Source: Sphingomonas sp. (GTDB taxonomy: Bacteria > Pseudomonadota > Alphaproteobacteria > Sphingomonadales > Sphingomonadaceae). Taken from it: a stretch of DNA of 64,000 nt. Positions 7,975 through 16,481 of this stretch are shown in pieces (within the stretch, counting starts at the first letter, position 1; each line of letters starts with the position of its first letter). A model generated the notes under the pieces. It was given only the letters and a program-made list of their open reading frames with translations, ran no database searches and was not told where the DNA came from. Both the position numbers and the translations under genes were made by a program. The stretch lies in contig NZ_JAFKMA010000005.1 in assembly GCF_017304635.1 (NCBI RefSeq), positions 1 through 64,000 of the forward strand, given 5' to 3'.

Positions 7975-8546
7975 TGCGACCCCTTCTCTACTCCATCAAC
8001 GTGACGATCGACGGTTGTGTCGACCATAGCGCCGGCTCTACGGACGCGGTGCTTCTGGAGGAGGCGCTGCGTGCAACACATCACCATGCCATAGCGAGCA
8101 TGGGCCGCGCCGATGCGCTGCTCTTTGGTCGCGTCACCTACCAGATGATGGAGGAAGCGTGGCGGCTGGAGACGCGGACCTTGACAATGCCCGAGTGGAC
8201 GGACCCGTTCGCACGGACCATTGATGCGATGAAGAAGTACGTCGTTTCCAGCACGCTCGGCGAGGTCGATTGGAACGCGGAGCTGGTCCGTGGCGATTTG
8301 GCCGAGGCCGTCCAGGCGCTTAAACAAGAACCCGGGAAGGCGGTGTTCACCGGTGGCGTCAGGCTCCCAATGGCGTTGGCGGAGCTGGGCCTGATCGACG
8401 AGTATGAGTTCGTGGTCCAGCCCATTATTGTGGGGCGTGGCCCCAGCTTGTTCGCCGGCCTCTCAAAGGTCATAGACTTGAAACTCGTCGATCGGATTGA
8501 GCTGAGCTCCGGCGCCGTGGCTCTGCGCTATGAGCCTAGAAGGTAG
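7974..8546 (+). CDS. Dihydrofolate reductase-like / RibD C-terminal domain protein
   Basis: The 190-residue protein has the RibD_C fold: an N-terminal strand LLYSINVTIDGCVDH, a GRADALLFGRVTYQMM helix, KYVVSSTL, a glycine turn at VFTGGVRLPMAL and the late QPIIVGRGPSLFAGL. These stand-alone reductases use NADPH on unknown substrates. The GTG start at 7974 shares a base with the previous stop, so it is the third gene of the operon. The similarity to folate enzymes is structural and does not imply trimethoprim resistance. Confidence 0.85.
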   Translation: MRPLLYSINVTIDGCVDHSAGSTDAVLLEEALRATHHHAIASMGRADALLFGRVTYQMMEEAWRLETRTLTMPEWTDPFARTIDAMKKYVVSSTLGEVDWNAELVRGDLAEAVQALKQEPGKAVFTGGVRLPMALAELGLIDEYEFVVQPIIVGRGPSLFAGLSKVIDLKLVDRIELSSGAVALRYEPRR

Positions 8547-8750
8547 GTTGGACGCAGCTCGCAGGCCCCTTTGCTTCCAATCAGATGCACGCCAGGGGCA
8601 AATCGGAGTCTTGCGACCAATGGTTTAGGTGCCAGCTCCTTTGACGAGTGGCCATTACGTGGCTCCCCGGCCGGGTTGTCGCGGCAGGCACCCAAGGGGG
8701 CGTTCGTGTTGTTAACTGGCTTTACGTAGCAAGCTGTATGGAGGCGCTGC

Positions 8751-9101
8751 ATGGCTTACGAAGGCAGCTGTCACTGTGGGAAGGTAGCATTCCGAGTTAA
8801 CGAAGACCTTCCAGCGAATGCGGTCAGGTGTAACTGTTCGCACTGTCGAAGGAAGGGGTTTTTGCTATCCTTTGTGCCATCAGGCAGTCTAATGATCCTT
8901 CAGGGAGAAGAGGTGCTTACGGATTATTTCTTCAATAAACATGCCATTGCTCACCGGTTCTGTTCGACATGTGGTTGTGAGGCGTTTGGTTATGGCAAGG
9001 GTCCAGATGGTGCTGATATTGCGTTCATTAACCTACGGTGCGTGCCTTCGATCGATCTCGATGCCCTGGTAATTCAAGACGTGGACGGTGCTAATCTTTA
9101 G
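8751..9101 (+). CDS. GFA / CENP-V family zinc protein
   Basis: The 116-residue protein has the full set of zinc ligands: CHCGKVAF near residue 7, RCNCSHCRR near 26-33 and RFCSTCGCEAFG near 65-75. The family was named for glutathione-dependent formaldehyde-activating enzyme, but most members have no proven activity. GGAGG lies 6 nt before ATG 8751. Codon third positions are visibly richer in A/T than in neighbouring genes, which suggests separate, recent acquisition. It stands alone between two gaps of about 200-240 bp. Confidence 0.88.
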   Translation: MAYEGSCHCGKVAFRVNEDLPANAVRCNCSHCRRKGFLLSFVPSGSLMILQGEEVLTDYFFNKHAIAHRFCSTCGCEAFGYGKGPDGADIAFINLRCVPSIDLDALVIQDVDGANL

Positions 9102-9178
9102 ATATGCCTGATCGCACCGTCCCATGGATGAGTCGAATGCTGAGAGCTCTTGCTACGCGGGCCGTTCCACATATTATT

Positions 9179-9221
9179 GGTTGATGGCGTCAATCGATCG
9201 GTCGGACCAAGGATCAGCGCA
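9179..9221 (+). repeat. 43-bp imperfect direct repeat, copy 2
   Basis: This is the second copy of the element at 6823-6865 (38/43 identical), 2.36 kb away. It lies downstream of the GFA gene in a 244-bp stretch without a supported gene. Confidence 0.7.
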
Positions 9222-9345
9222 GCAAAGCGGGAGATGGTGGCCGGCGATGGGTGGTTCGATGGTTGTTCTGGATACGGGCCGGACTTCGCCCTTGTCATGA
9301 GCCCGCAGGAGAATGCAACAGTGCGCGGCCTGAAACGGAGCGGTC

Positions 9346-9804
9346 CTACGGCACCGAATTGAGACGCTCGGCCAGACGATCCAGGCCGCCGCGAATCATG
9401 CTCGCATACGGGGTGTCGGGCAGATCTGCGGTGGCGGCCATTCCTGCCGCGAGATGGCGCTGGCAAGCCGCTCTGTCTCCTAGGCGCAAATAATCGTCGC
9501 CGAGGTTGAGGTGCAACGACGGCATGAAAGCCGCAATAGATAGGCTGTCGTGATGTCCTTTGGCTTCGGCGTCGGTGCAGCGCAGCGCTGCAGCCAGCGC
9601 TCGCTGGTCCCATGCCAGCTCATCCTGCAGGTTGTCCTGCGCATCGGCCATGAAATGCGCCAGTGTGCACTCATGGAGGGGTCTTGGATCGCGCTCAATT
9701 TTATCCCAGATATCCACGAACGCTTGGCGCGCTTCGGCTCGTGCACCACCTTGTAAGGTCGTGATGGCTGCTTGGATCTCGGTCATGATAGGATCGTCGG
9801 ACAT
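9346..9804 (-). CDS. Helical, TPR-like hypothetical protein
   Basis: The 152-residue protein is almost entirely alpha-helical, with TPR-like phrases: EARQAFVDIWDKIERDPRPL, CTLAHFMADAQDNLQDELAW and PSLHLNLGDDYLRLGDRAAC. Proteins with this pattern occur in many actinobacteria and proteobacteria without assigned function. ATG 9804 has AGGA 7 nt upstream; a TTG two codons earlier is the alternative start. No operon partner is evident: the upstream side is the end of the short gap before the DUF2493 gene. Confidence 0.65.
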   Translation of the reverse strand: MSDDPIMTEIQAAITTLQGGARAEARQAFVDIWDKIERDPRPLHECTLAHFMADAQDNLQDELAWDQRALAAALRCTDAEAKGHHDSLSIAAFMPSLHLNLGDDYLRLGDRAACQRHLAAGMAATADLPDTPYASMIRGGLDRLAERLNSVP

Positions 9805-9848
9805 TGGCAAATCCTAACAAAAATAGATGGTTTTGCGGAAGTCCGGGG

Positions 9849-10778
9849 CTAACTCGCCCCGGCTCCGAAGTGCCAAACCGGGATGCCGAGCTTCTTCGCC
9901 TTGTCGGCGAGGTTGTCCTGGATGCCCGTGCCGGGAAAACGCATGACCCCGATCGGCAGCACGTCCAGCATCTGATCGTTACGCTTGAAGGGCGCGGCCT
10001 TGGCGTGCCTGGTCCAGTCGGGCTTGAACGCCACCTGCGGCACCTTGCGATGGTCCGCCCAACGGGATGCGATGCGTTCGGCGCCCTTGGGCGAACCGCC
10101 GTGCAACAGCACCATGTCGGGGTGCTTGGCGTGGACCTGATCGAGCTTGGCCCAGATCAGACGGTGATCGTTGAAGTCCAGTCCGCCGGTGAAGGCGATC
10201 TTCGGGCCAGCCGGCAGCATGACCTGCGTCTCGGCCCGCTTCTTCGCCGCGAGGAAGTCACGGCTGTCGATCATCGCCGAGGTCAGGTGGCGGTGGTTGA
10301 CCATCGATCCGCTGCGGGGTCTCCACGATGAGCGAGTTTGGCGCTCGAACTGCTCGGCGGCCTCGTCGCGCATCAGTTCGAAGGCGTCGCGCCGCTCGAT
10401 CAGCGTCTGCCCTTCGGCAATGAGGCGTTCCAACTCGACCGACTTCACCTCGCTGCCGTCCTGCTCGCGCTGCGAGCGGCGCTGCGCCTGCTCGTTGTCG
10501 TCCAGTTCGCGCTCGATCCGCTGGGTGGCGCGGTGGAAGAGGTTGACCGTCGACCAGAGGAGGTCGTCGAGGTCCGGCTCGAGGCGGGTGTCTTCGAGCG
10601 TCGAGATCAGGGCGTCGAAGATGTCCGCGATGGCGCCTGCCACCTGGTTGCCATCGGGCAGTTCCCTCGGGTCGGGGTCGTCCGCGAAGGGACGGTAGCC
10701 ATAGAGCTGAAGTTCGCTGAGGACATGGTCGGTGGGAGATGCGGCGTGGTCCGGTTCGTGGTCGTGATGCTCGCTCAT
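9849..10778 (-). CDS. DUF2493 domain protein
   Basis: The 309-residue protein has a variable acidic N-terminal half with a helical stretch (about 80-150) and a C-terminal DUF2493 domain (about 190-305). That domain shows the Rossmann-like pattern KIAFTGGLDFNDHRLIW, then VLLHGGSPKGAERIASRWAD and IGVMRFPGTGIQDNLADKA. DUF2493 resembles the SLOG/DprA-LOG nucleotide-binding fold. The family is common on alphaproteobacterial plasmids and integrative elements beside Toprim, ParB-like and DUF932 genes, as here. GGAGC lies 6 nt before the ATG. No catalytic activity is established. Confidence 0.85.
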   Translation of the reverse strand: MSEHHDHEPDHAASPTDHVLSELQLYGYRPFADDPDPRELPDGNQVAGAIADIFDALISTLEDTRLEPDLDDLLWSTVNLFHRATQRIERELDDNEQAQRRSQREQDGSEVKSVELERLIAEGQTLIERRDAFELMRDEAAEQFERQTRSSWRPRSGSMVNHRHLTSAMIDSRDFLAAKKRAETQVMLPAGPKIAFTGGLDFNDHRLIWAKLDQVHAKHPDMVLLHGGSPKGAERIASRWADHRKVPQVAFKPDWTRHAKAAPFKRNDQMLDVLPIGVMRFPGTGIQDNLADKAKKLGIPVWHFGAGAS

Positions 10779-11093
10779 GGGATGCTCCGTCGGTCGTGAC
10801 CGCGACCCTCGCGGCCTTCATGGCGACGAAAGCTGGCGAGCGGACCGGACCTGCACCCGCAGCGAAGCGCAGGGCCGAAGCGTCAGCGGAGGATGGCGGA
10901 GGCCGGCTATTTTGTTTCGCGATGGAAAGCGGCCCAACGGGGCCGCGCCGGAAAATAGTCGGCTGCAGACATTGCCGGTCCGGCCCGGTTGCCGGCCGAT
11001 CGCCCTCTCGAAGGCCGGGGCGCGGTCCTCCCCGACACGGGAAAGCATCTGAGCGAGGCGGAGAGCGGATTGCCTGCCACATCCCTTCTCGGC
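10779..11093. other. Intergenic region with nested inverted repeats
   Basis: This 315-bp region has no supported gene. It contains a minus-strand hairpin (10929-10946) enclosed by a longer imperfect inverted repeat GCCGGCTATTTT / AAAATAGTCGGC (10902-10913 with 10952-10963, 11 of 12 pairs). The DUF2493 promoter should also lie here. Confidence 0.5.
10929..10946 (-). terminator. Hairpin terminator candidate after the Toprim gene
   Basis: The stem GCGGCCC/GGGCCGC has a 4-nt loop. Read on the minus strand it is followed by TTTCC. It lies about 150 bp downstream of the Toprim stop codon. Confidence 0.4.
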
Positions 11094-12152
11094 CTATGCC
11101 GCCAACTGCATAAAGCGCGCGACGTCCTGCGCCGCGATCTGCACCCGCAAGGCTGCCCGAAGGCTATCCTGGCCCAGGATGCGCAAGTCTTCGTTGAAGT
11201 CCTCAAGGCTCGGCGACAGCACGATCGCCTCGATGCCGACCGCATGCGCGCGTTCGGTCAAGGTCGCCATCGCGCCGTCGCCTGCCGGATCGTCGTCGCG
11301 CGCGATGTAGAGCCGGCGCAGCGTGTCCGGGAAGAGGAGGGCGGCAAGGTGCGCGGCAGAGAGCGCCGCCGCCACGGGCATGGCGGGCAGGACTTGCCTC
11401 AAAGAAAGCATGGTCTCAATGCCTTCGCCGGCCGCCATCACCTGGCCCGCCACGCCGAACCGTACGGCGTGTCCGAGGAGGTCGCCCATCGCCCGCCTCG
11501 GCGTGTCGATCGTCGCCTTGCCGTCTGCGCTCGAATCCATGCCAGGGGGCGCGAGATAGGTGCGGTGCGCCCCGGTGATCCTGCCGTTAAGGTCGGTGAC
11601 GACCGCGATCATTGCCGGCCACGTCTGGGTCGGAGAATGCTCGTCGGGGCGATAGTAGCAGCGAGGGTGGAAGCGCAGCGACCCGCTTGCGTGCAAAGCC
11701 GTAATGCCGCGTTTGCGGAGATACGTTTCGGCGAGAGTGCCCGAGATCGGCTGCGACATGGCGACCAGCCGCCGTGCCGCCTCCGGCGATCCGGTCGGAG
11801 CGGCTGCCTGGCGCGAGGACCGCTGATCAGGGTGAGGCTCAGGATGCGGCAGGCTGAGGAAGCGCCGCGCCTCATCGGTGACGTCCTTGAAATCGATGAG
11901 GCCACAGCTTTCGCGGATCACGTCGAGCAGGTCGCCATGCTCGCCCGTGGCCGCGTCGGTCCATTTGCCGGCCGCGCCCTTGCCGGACTCGGAGCCTTTC
12001 AGCCGGACGAACATCGATCGGCCGGGCGTGTTGCGTGCGTCGCCGACCAGCCAGTAGCGGCCCTCGCGGCGTCCGGCGGAAAGGTAATGGCGGCAGACCG
12101 CTTCCGCCTGACGGCCGAGACGCTGCGCGAGGTCTGATGCGGTTTTCGGCAT
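11094..12152 (-). CDS. Toprim domain protein (element-borne primase-like)
   Basis: The 352-residue protein has an N-terminal DUF7146-like region (WLVGDARNTPGRSMFVRL, GKWTDAATGEHGDLLD). The C-terminal Toprim domain starts near residue 235: VMAAGEGIETMLS supplies the catalytic Glu and LYIARDDDPAGDGA the DxD motif. It lacks the zinc finger and helicase domains of DnaG. In conjugative and integrative elements of Sphingomonas and Rhizobium this protein follows a ParB-like gene. It may prime replication of the transferred strand. An intrinsic terminator separates it from the ParB-like gene, so it may use its own promoter. Confidence 0.88.
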   Translation of the reverse strand: MPKTASDLAQRLGRQAEAVCRHYLSAGRREGRYWLVGDARNTPGRSMFVRLKGSESGKGAAGKWTDAATGEHGDLLDVIRESCGLIDFKDVTDEARRFLSLPHPEPHPDQRSSRQAAAPTGSPEAARRLVAMSQPISGTLAETYLRKRGITALHASGSLRFHPRCYYRPDEHSPTQTWPAMIAVVTDLNGRITGAHRTYLAPPGMDSSADGKATIDTPRRAMGDLLGHAVRFGVAGQVMAAGEGIETMLSLRQVLPAMPVAAALSAAHLAALLFPDTLRRLYIARDDDPAGDGAMATLTERAHAVGIEAIVLSPSLEDFNEDLRILGQDSLRAALRVQIAAQDVARFMQLAA

Positions 12153-12172
12153 AAGGCGACCCCAGAAAAAGA

Positions 12173-12196
12173 AGGCCCGCCGTCGCCGGCGGGCCT
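12173..12196 (-). terminator. Rho-independent terminator after the ParB-like gene
   Basis: The perfect 9-bp stem AGGCCCGCC/GGCGGGCCT has a 6-nt loop. On the minus strand it is followed by TCTTTTTCTGG. It lies 29 bp beyond the ParB-like stop codon. Confidence 0.8.
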
Positions 12197-12224
12197 GAGG
12201 TGGAGACGGGTTTGTTGACGAACG

Positions 12225-14396
12225 TTATTCGGCCGCGACGGCGTGGGGGACGTTGGCCTCGGCTTCCTCATCATCGTCGACGGGATCGAACTCGCCCATA
12301 GCCGTTTCGCCGCCGTCCTCCGCCGTCTCTTCGACGACATCGGTGTCGGCGGTCTCGACCGGGGCCGGCGCCGTGATTGCCGCGTCGCCGGCGTCGGCCG
12401 TCTCCGCAGCGACGGTGCCGATCGCCCGCCCAGGCGTGCGCAGCGGCTCCGGCAGCCAGCCCGAGCCCGCGAGGATCTGCGCGGCGGCCTCCGCCATGTC
12501 GCCCTTCTTCATATGCTCGATGCGGTCACCGGCCCGGTCGCCCTTCGCCTCGCGCACGGCGGCGAGGATGCGCGCCTTGGTGAGCCGGCCGAGGAAACCG
12601 TCCACGGTCGGGGTCCAGCCGGCGCCCGCCATGTCGAGATCGACCGCCTGCGCGAGCCGGTCGGCATGAAGGATCGCCCGCGGCCGGCGATTGTAGGGCT
12701 CGATCACGGCGTTGACCGACAGCGCGACGCAGTGCGCGAACAGCGCCTGCCGGCTGTCCGCATCGAAGCCGTCGAGCGCGTCCCAGAGCTCTTCCGGCTC
12801 CTTCGGGAGGGTGTTGGCCCAGGCCTGATGCCGCACATCGAGCGCGCGGGCCGACGGCGTATCGGCGAGCCCGGGCGCCTGAGCGGCGAAGCCGGCGCTC
12901 TTCAGGTCGAGCTCCAGGCAGGTGTCGAGCGCGTAGCGGTAGAACACGCGGATGCAGAGCGCGTGCAGCGCCGCCAGGAACGCCACGTCCGGGTTCTCGC
13001 CGAGCGCGTGGCGCAGCGCGATCGTGCGATGCGCGGTGAGTTCCGCCATCAGCCGGTCGGGAATGGGCTTCAGGCCCTCATCCTCCTCCGGCTCCTCGAC
13101 GGGTCCGACCTGAACGGCCGTGCCATCGTCGTCGACCTGAGCTGCGACGGTCCGCGTCTCCTCGCCATCGCCGGTCAGTTCGCCGGTGGCGCTGTCCGCC
13201 TCCGGCTCGATCGGCAGCTCGTCCTCCGGCCGGACGAACCCGCGCTCGATCCGCAGACCGCCGCCGGCGTCGATGCTCACGAAGGCGCCGGCGCGCCCGA
13301 TCTCGTCGACGTCGAACCGGACCGGCCGCTGATCGAGGGCCTCCAGCGCGGTCTCGATCTCGCCCAGGCGTGCGTCCACCTCTTCGGGCAGCTCGTCCGC
13401 CTCGGCGTATTCGGCCTCCAGTCCATCGAGCTCGGCCTGGAGCGCGGCACGCGCGGCTTCCTCCTGCTCGGTAATGGGGACCTCCTCGCCGCGCAGCTGA
13501 CGAAGGCCGAACACATGGCCGTAGGGGAACGAAGTCGCGACCTCGGTCCACTTCCAGCCCTCGGCCTCTACCTCGGCCGCTGCTTCCCGGAGCTTCTCCG
13601 TCACCATCATGTCGAGCAGGCTGACATCCTGCAGCCAGCCGCCATCGTCGGCCTGGAACAGGTCGCGCAGGACCGTGCCGCCGGCCTCGACATAGGCGTC
13701 GATCCCGACGAACTGCGCCCGCTTGTCGGAGGCGCGGACGGCGTGCTCGGTCAGCATGCGCCGGATCACGTAGGGCTGCTTGTCGTAGCCTTGCGTCAGT
13801 CGTTCGAACACCTGCTCCTGGCGCTCATGATCGCCCGAGACGGTGAAGGCCATCAGCTGGTCCAGCGTCATGCCGTCCTCGGCATAGACGTCGAGCAGGC
13901 GCGGCGACACCGAAGCGAGCTTCAACCGCTGCTTGACGACCGCGACCGGCACGAAGAACGCCGCCGCGATATCCTCCTCGGACTGGCCCTTCTCGCGCAG
14001 CGCCTGGAAGGCCCGGAACTGGTCGAGCGGGTGCAGCGGCGCGCGCTGGACGTTCTCGGCGAGGCTGTCTTCCTCGGCGATGCCGTCGTCGCGCACGACG
14101 CAGGGCACGGGGGCAGTTTTGGCGAGGCGCTTCTGCTTGACCAAAAGCTCCAGCGCCCGGAACCGCCGACCGCCGGCCGGAATCTCGTAGATGCCAGTCT
14201 CGGTCCCGTCCTCGCCGACGATGGGGCGAACCGACAGGCCCTGCAGCAGGCCGCGCCGGGCGATGTCCTCGGCGAGCTCCTCGATCGAGACGCCGGCCTT
14301 GACGCGCCGGACGTTCGACTGGGAGAGCACGAGCTTGTTGAGGGGGATGTCGCGCGAGGACGACAGGGTAATCTTCTTCGATGCCGCTTGGGCCAT
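12225..14396 (-). CDS. Large ParB/RepB/Spo0J-type nuclease-like protein
   Basis: The 723-residue protein has an N-terminal ParB/sulfiredoxin-like domain (about 15-125) with IPAGGRRFRALELL and SLAENVQRAPLHPLDQFRA, followed by a KorB-type HTH region. The remaining 500 residues contain a Glu/Asp-rich coiled-coil segment and a C-terminal helical part. Canonical ParB is about 290 residues and paired with ParA. This one is much longer and has no ParA nearby. I therefore infer an element-specific role (transfer or anti-restriction type) rather than segregation. ATG 14396 has GGAGTGAA upstream. It shares a conserved 78-bp leader with the DUF932 gene, which suggests common regulation. Confidence 0.85.
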   Translation of the reverse strand: MAQAASKKITLSSSRDIPLNKLVLSQSNVRRVKAGVSIEELAEDIARRGLLQGLSVRPIVGEDGTETGIYEIPAGGRRFRALELLVKQKRLAKTAPVPCVVRDDGIAEEDSLAENVQRAPLHPLDQFRAFQALREKGQSEEDIAAAFFVPVAVVKQRLKLASVSPRLLDVYAEDGMTLDQLMAFTVSGDHERQEQVFERLTQGYDKQPYVIRRMLTEHAVRASDKRAQFVGIDAYVEAGGTVLRDLFQADDGGWLQDVSLLDMMVTEKLREAAAEVEAEGWKWTEVATSFPYGHVFGLRQLRGEEVPITEQEEAARAALQAELDGLEAEYAEADELPEEVDARLGEIETALEALDQRPVRFDVDEIGRAGAFVSIDAGGGLRIERGFVRPEDELPIEPEADSATGELTGDGEETRTVAAQVDDDGTAVQVGPVEEPEEDEGLKPIPDRLMAELTAHRTIALRHALGENPDVAFLAALHALCIRVFYRYALDTCLELDLKSAGFAAQAPGLADTPSARALDVRHQAWANTLPKEPEELWDALDGFDADSRQALFAHCVALSVNAVIEPYNRRPRAILHADRLAQAVDLDMAGAGWTPTVDGFLGRLTKARILAAVREAKGDRAGDRIEHMKKGDMAEAAAQILAGSGWLPEPLRTPGRAIGTVAAETADAGDAAITAPAPVETADTDVVEETAEDGGETAMGEFDPVDDDEEAEANVPHAVAAE

Positions 14397-14404
14397 GGTC
14401 TTCA

Positions 14405-14482
14405 CTCCACGACGGGCGGCCGGGAGCCTCTCTCTCGGCCTCCTACCCGTCACGAAGCGCAGCGCCGCCCTCTTCCTCTGAA
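14405..14482 (-). promoter_or_regulatory. Conserved 5' leader, copy before the ParB-like gene
   Basis: These 78 bp just upstream of the ParB-like start align with 15775-15852 upstream of the DUF932 gene. The blocks CGGGAGCCTCTCTCTCG and ACCCGTCACG (plus-strand reading) are identical, and similarity extends to the Shine-Dalgarno sequence. The leader is probably transcribed and may bind a common regulator or fold as an RNA element. Confidence 0.65.
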
Positions 14483-14571
14483 GAGAGCGACGCCGCAGAA
14501 ACGTGGATCAGGAAAAGCGCAGAGCCGGAGAGCCGCGAACCGGCAAAGCCGATTCCACGGCTCGGCAGGAG

Positions 14572-15768
14572 TCAGGCCGCGCGGTCGAGGAGCTTCTTTG
14601 CCCGGGCTTCGAGATCCAGCCGCGCGTCCTGGTGCGGCTTGTCGCGGGCGACAGCGGTGATGCCCTGGACGAAGTCGAAGACGCTGGTCGGCGCGCGGCC
14701 CTCCTCGACGAGCACCGCCTCGATGATCTTGGCGGTTTCGGCCTTGCCGAATCCACGCTTGCGCAGGAAGTCGGTCCGGTCCTCGTCCGTGCGGGCGACG
14801 ATCTGCGCCCGGGCGGCCTTGATGCCATTGATGAAAGGCGCCGGTGAAGAGTTCGCGAAGCGCGTCAGCGCCGGCGCCGCCTCGTGAGCGAAACGGGAAG
14901 CGGCATATTTGGAGTGCCGGATCGTGATCTCCTCGAAGTCTTCGACGCCCCAGAGATTGCGGTTCTGGCAAACGGCGCGGAGATAGAAGCTGGCCATCCC
15001 GAGCGTCTTCGCGCCGACCTCCGAGTTCCAGCAGTAGAAGCCCCGGAAATAGAGATCAGGCGAGCCGTCGGGCAGGCGCCCGGCTTCGATCGGGTTGAGG
15101 TCGTCGACCAGGAAGAGGAACACGTCTCGGTCGCTGGCGTAGAGCGTCGTCGTGTCCTGGGTGATGTCCACTCGCGGATTGTAGAAGCCGGTCGACCAAT
15201 CGAGCACGCCTGGCACCTTCCAGCGGGTGTCGCCGGTGCCGTTGCCGGCGATGCGCTGCACCGCGGCGACCAGCTCGTGGTCGAAGATGCGGCCATAGTC
15301 CGGGCCGGTGACGGCGCGCAGTTCGACGCGTCCATCGTCGGTCTCGAGAGTCTTGACCTGCTCGGCGCGGTGCGAGGTGAGGCCGTATTGTAGGTTGATG
15401 CCCGCCAGCGGCGCCGGAAGTTGGCGCAGATAGGCGGCCGGCGCGCCGACCAGCGCGGCGAGTTGGCCGAAGCTCCAGTGCGTGGGGGCGACCGGCGCCT
15501 CGGAGCCGGGCAGCACCAGGTCGAGCCGCTCGGCATTGTCGCGGCTGGCTTCGACGCGAACGGCGGCGCTCTCGACGGTGCGGGTGCGACTGCGCGCGGC
15601 CCGCCCTTTCACCGACGCCATCAGCTCGGACAGTGATAGGTAGCGTTCGTCGGCCGGTCGGTTGAACCACTCGGACGACACGCGGCCGATTCGCTCACCT
15701 CGACTGACATCGACCTTGTAGCCGCCACGCGCATCGGGGCGGGTATCCAGGACTTCAACTTCGGTCAT
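14572..15768 (-). CDS. DUF932 domain protein
   Basis: The 398-residue protein belongs to the DUF932 family found in phages, plasmids and integrative elements. Diagnostic parts are LPAPLAGINLQYGL, the aspartate-rich VTGPDYGRIFDHELVAAV, YNPRVDITQDTTTLYASDRD, the acidic FLVDDLNPIE and RGFYCWNSEVGAKTLGMASF. Its activity is unknown. It is the first gene of the minus-strand backbone group DUF932 - ParB-like - Toprim - DUF2493. The start at 15768 follows GGAGATGAGTC and the conserved leader. The length is normal for the family. Confidence 0.88.
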   Translation of the reverse strand: MTEVEVLDTRPDARGGYKVDVSRGERIGRVSSEWFNRPADERYLSLSELMASVKGRAARSRTRTVESAAVRVEASRDNAERLDLVLPGSEAPVAPTHWSFGQLAALVGAPAAYLRQLPAPLAGINLQYGLTSHRAEQVKTLETDDGRVELRAVTGPDYGRIFDHELVAAVQRIAGNGTGDTRWKVPGVLDWSTGFYNPRVDITQDTTTLYASDRDVFLFLVDDLNPIEAGRLPDGSPDLYFRGFYCWNSEVGAKTLGMASFYLRAVCQNRNLWGVEDFEEITIRHSKYAASRFAHEAAPALTRFANSSPAPFINGIKAARAQIVARTDEDRTDFLRKRGFGKAETAKIIEAVLVEEGRAPTSVFDFVQGITAVARDKPHQDARLDLEARAKKLLDRAA

Positions 15769-15774
15769 GACTCA

Positions 15775-15852
15775 TCTCCATGACGAGCCGGCCGGGAGCC
15801 TCTCTCTCGACCCTCAACCCGTCACGGCGATAGCCGCTGCCCTCATCCTCTT
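15775..15852 (-). promoter_or_regulatory. Conserved 5' leader, copy before the DUF932 gene
   Basis: This is the partner of 14405-14482, with the same length and position relative to the start codon. Conservation across two unrelated coding sequences means the leader itself is under selection. Confidence 0.65.
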
Positions 15853-15894
15853 ATGGGCGCCTTGCGGGGCAGGATGCGCGGAAAACGCGGCGCT

Positions 15895-16299
<405 letters not shown>

Positions 16300-16481
16300 A
16301 TCTCTCTCCTGACCCGGCTCCCTTTTGTCCAGTGAACCAAAGTAGGGTTGGACAGCGCCAAAGTCGTGTCTTGCAGGGCGCGTCGCCGTGCCTCGCTCCG
16401 ACGCGGAGTTTCAGCACGGCCTCCGGGGTGCCGCCCGCAGATGGGGTTCGGTGAGAGCACGGGCTGGCCCGGGGAAAGGCT

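Noticed and set aside
7974-8546. A trimethoprim-resistance dihydrofolate reductase
   Set aside because: The sequence follows the RibD C-terminal subfamily in an ArsR-AHSA1 operon, not the DfrA/FolA enzymes.
12243-14660. An 805-codon plus-strand frame opposite the ParB-like gene
   Set aside because: Antisense shadow; the ParB-like protein on the minus strand has recognisable motifs and a Shine-Dalgarno sequence.
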